Source of the DNA: Methanoregulaceae archaeon UBA288 | GTDB lineage: Archaea > Halobacteriota > Methanomicrobia > Methanomicrobiales > Methanospirillaceae | Direction of reading: 5' to 3' | NCBI GenBank assembly: GCA_002495225.1 | Contig: DAEF01000188.1 | Location: 5,111-10,305 of the forward strand | DNA length: 5,195 nt | In this document: piece after piece, positions 4,381 through 5,195 of the stretch | How positions within the stretch are numbered: the first letter of the stretch is position 1 | Layout: each line of letters opens with the position of its first letter | Made by a program: the position numbers and the translations under genes | The notes under the pieces: model-generated | What the model was told of the DNA's origin: nothing | What the model saw: the letters and a program-made list of their open reading frames with translations, nothing else | The model's database searches: none

Positions 4381-5031
4381 GTGAACATTACTGCACTCCG
4401 GCCCAGGCTCAGGCAGTATATCGAGCCGTTCCTGGACCGGTTCGTCGGGCTGCGGCTGACACCGAACCAGCTCTCGCTCCTCTCGCTCCTCTTCGGCCTC
4501 GCCTGCGCCGCGCTCTTCGCGTCGCGCCACTTCTTTCTCGGGGCCCTCCTCCTCTTCGCCTCGGCCGTGCTCGACCTCGCGGACGGCGTCGTGGCCCGTC
4601 TCACCCACCGCCACTCCTGCTTCGGCGCCGTCTTCGACTGGATCGTGGACAAGTACGTCGACGCCGCCGTCCTGCTCGGGATCGGGCTCTCGGGGATCCC
4701 GATCCTCTCGGCCGTCCTGCCCGTGCCGCCCGTCGCCGACGCAGGAGTCGTGATGCTCGCGATCGTCGGCTCGCTCATGAACACCTTCATCAAGCCCGTG
4801 GTGTACGCCGAGGTCGGCTACGACGCGCGCGACGACGGGAAGATCCAGGACCCGCTCGAGGGCGTCGGGTTCTTCGGCCGGCCCGAGACCGTGCTCGTGC
4901 TCTGCCTCGCGGGGGCCGCGTCCCTCGTGGTGGGCTCTTCCGCCATGGCCGTCGCGGTGGTGCTGATCGCGGCCGGCACTAACCTCTCGGCCGTCGAGCG
5001 GGTGCTCTACCTCTACCGACGGCTTGCATGA
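4381..5031 (+). CDS. CDP-alcohol phosphatidyltransferase, probably archaetidylinositol phosphate synthase
   Basis: This family of integral membrane enzymes transfers the lipid phosphate of CDP-archaeol (in archaea) to a polar alcohol, releasing CMP. The 216-residue protein has the complete family motif DxxDGxxAR(x8)GxxxDxxxD: Asp65, Asp68, Gly69, Ala72, Arg73, Gly82, Asp86 and Asp90. The last Asp is the presumed catalytic base and the others bind the metals. LTPNQLSLLSLLFGL (26-40) is the typical N-terminal helix entry. Hydrophobic segments lie at about 29-47, 51-66, 93-115, 121-140, 169-184 and 186-200. The motif wording, the length, and the GRPETVLVL stretch (166-174) between the last segments resemble archaetidylinositol phosphate synthases, which use inositol 1-phosphate. 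Glycerol-phosphate or serine as acceptor cannot be excluded from sequence alone. The GTG start has a good ribosome site and its own TATA box. The 3' end overlaps the convergent gene by 53 bases. Confidence 0.88.
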   Translation: MNITALRPRLRQYIEPFLDRFVGLRLTPNQLSLLSLLFGLACAALFASRHFFLGALLLFASAVLDLADGVVARLTHRHSCFGAVFDWIVDKYVDAAVLLGIGLSGIPILSAVLPVPPVADAGVVMLAIVGSLMNTFIKPVVYAEVGYDARDDGKIQDPLEGVGFFGRPETVLVLCLAGAASLVVGSSAMAVAVVLIAAGTNLSAVERVLYLYRRLA

Positions 5032-5195
5032 GGTCGTCGCGGTAGAGATCGACCAGGTCGGCCGCGAGCTCGCCGAGGGCCGGGATAATCCTGAAGAGGG
5101 CCCAGGCGATCAAAACCAGGACCAGGAGCGCGCCGAGCTCGGCGACCACGTTGTGCGCCCAGAAGAACGACTCGTACCCGAACTCGCCGTTGCTC
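4979..5195 (-). CDS. Unidentified membrane protein, C-terminal end
   Basis: The last 71 residues of a leftward gene that enters from the right edge. I do not recognise it. The visible part has a polar aromatic stretch (EFGYESFFWAHN, residues 4-15 of the fragment) and one strong membrane helix (ELGALLVLVLIAWALFRIIP, 19-38). An amphipathic tail (about 41-55) and a basic end follow. Codons from the edge down to about position 5035 end almost always in G or C, as in the other genes, which supports a real gene. The final 16 or so codons, antisense to the phosphatidyltransferase gene, lose this pattern, and the frame stops at TAG (4979-4981). The last part therefore looks like recent or tolerated read-on into the neighbour. 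The start lies outside the window. Confidence 0.65.
   Translation of the reverse strand, partial: SNGEFGYESFFWAHNVVAELGALLVLVLIAWALFRIIPALGELAADLVDLYRDDLMQAVGRGRAPARRPRG

Noticed and set aside
1807..4614. A 935-codon open frame on the minus strand opposite pth2, truD, the reductase and the start of the phosphatidyltransferase gene.
   Set aside because: Its translation is dominated by Arg, Gly, Pro, Glu and Asp and has no known domains, while well-recognised proteins are encoded in other frames over most of the same span. Long stop-free shadow frames are expected in GC-rich genes.
1..5195. CRISPR array, insertion sequence, integrase, toxin-antitoxin or defence genes.
   Set aside because: No regularly spaced repeats, transposase motifs, terminal repeats or target duplications were seen. 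All recognisable genes are housekeeping.

Overview
The window looks like chromosomal DNA of a GC-rich methanogenic archaeon, most likely of the Methanomicrobiales (Methanoculleus/Methanofollis type). The evidence is an F420-dependent NADP reductase gene, an archaeal-type Pth2 peptidyl-tRNA hydrolase, an archaeal TruD, TATA-box promoters and a strong G/C preference at third codon positions. The placement is by inspection only. No mobile element, CRISPR array, rRNA or convincing tRNA was seen.

Layout from left to right. 1-245 (minus) is the N-terminal part of npdG, running off the left edge, with a palindromic TATA box at 286-297. 298-647 is a non-coding stretch with hairpins. 648-1466 (plus) is a methyltransferase-fold protein whose SAM-binding motif is badly eroded. 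1467-1936 is a second non-coding stretch, packed with strong stem-loops. 1937-2299 and 2296-3567 (plus) are pth2 and truD, joined by an ATGA overlap. 3564-4244 (minus) is a RibD C-terminal/DHFR-fold reductase, convergent with truD and sharing a CTAG in which both genes stop. 4280-4320 is a divergent promoter built as an imperfect palindrome with a TATA box in each arm. 4381-5031 (plus) is a CDP-alcohol phosphatidyltransferase with an intact catalytic motif. 4979-5195 (minus) is the C-terminal end of an unidentified membrane protein that overlaps the previous gene tail to tail.

Functionally, pth2-truD forms a tRNA-maintenance unit: recycling of peptidyl-tRNA and pseudouridylation of tRNA. npdG exchanges hydride between F420H2 and NADP. 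The reductase belongs to a family that makes a riboflavin/F420-type precursor with NAD(P)H. The phosphatidyltransferase makes polar membrane lipids, probably archaetidylinositol phosphate. These are housekeeping genes, and no defence or other accessory system is visible. The least explained parts are the two non-coding stretches, especially 1501-1641 with three successive compound hairpins, and the symmetric divergent promoter at 4280-4320.
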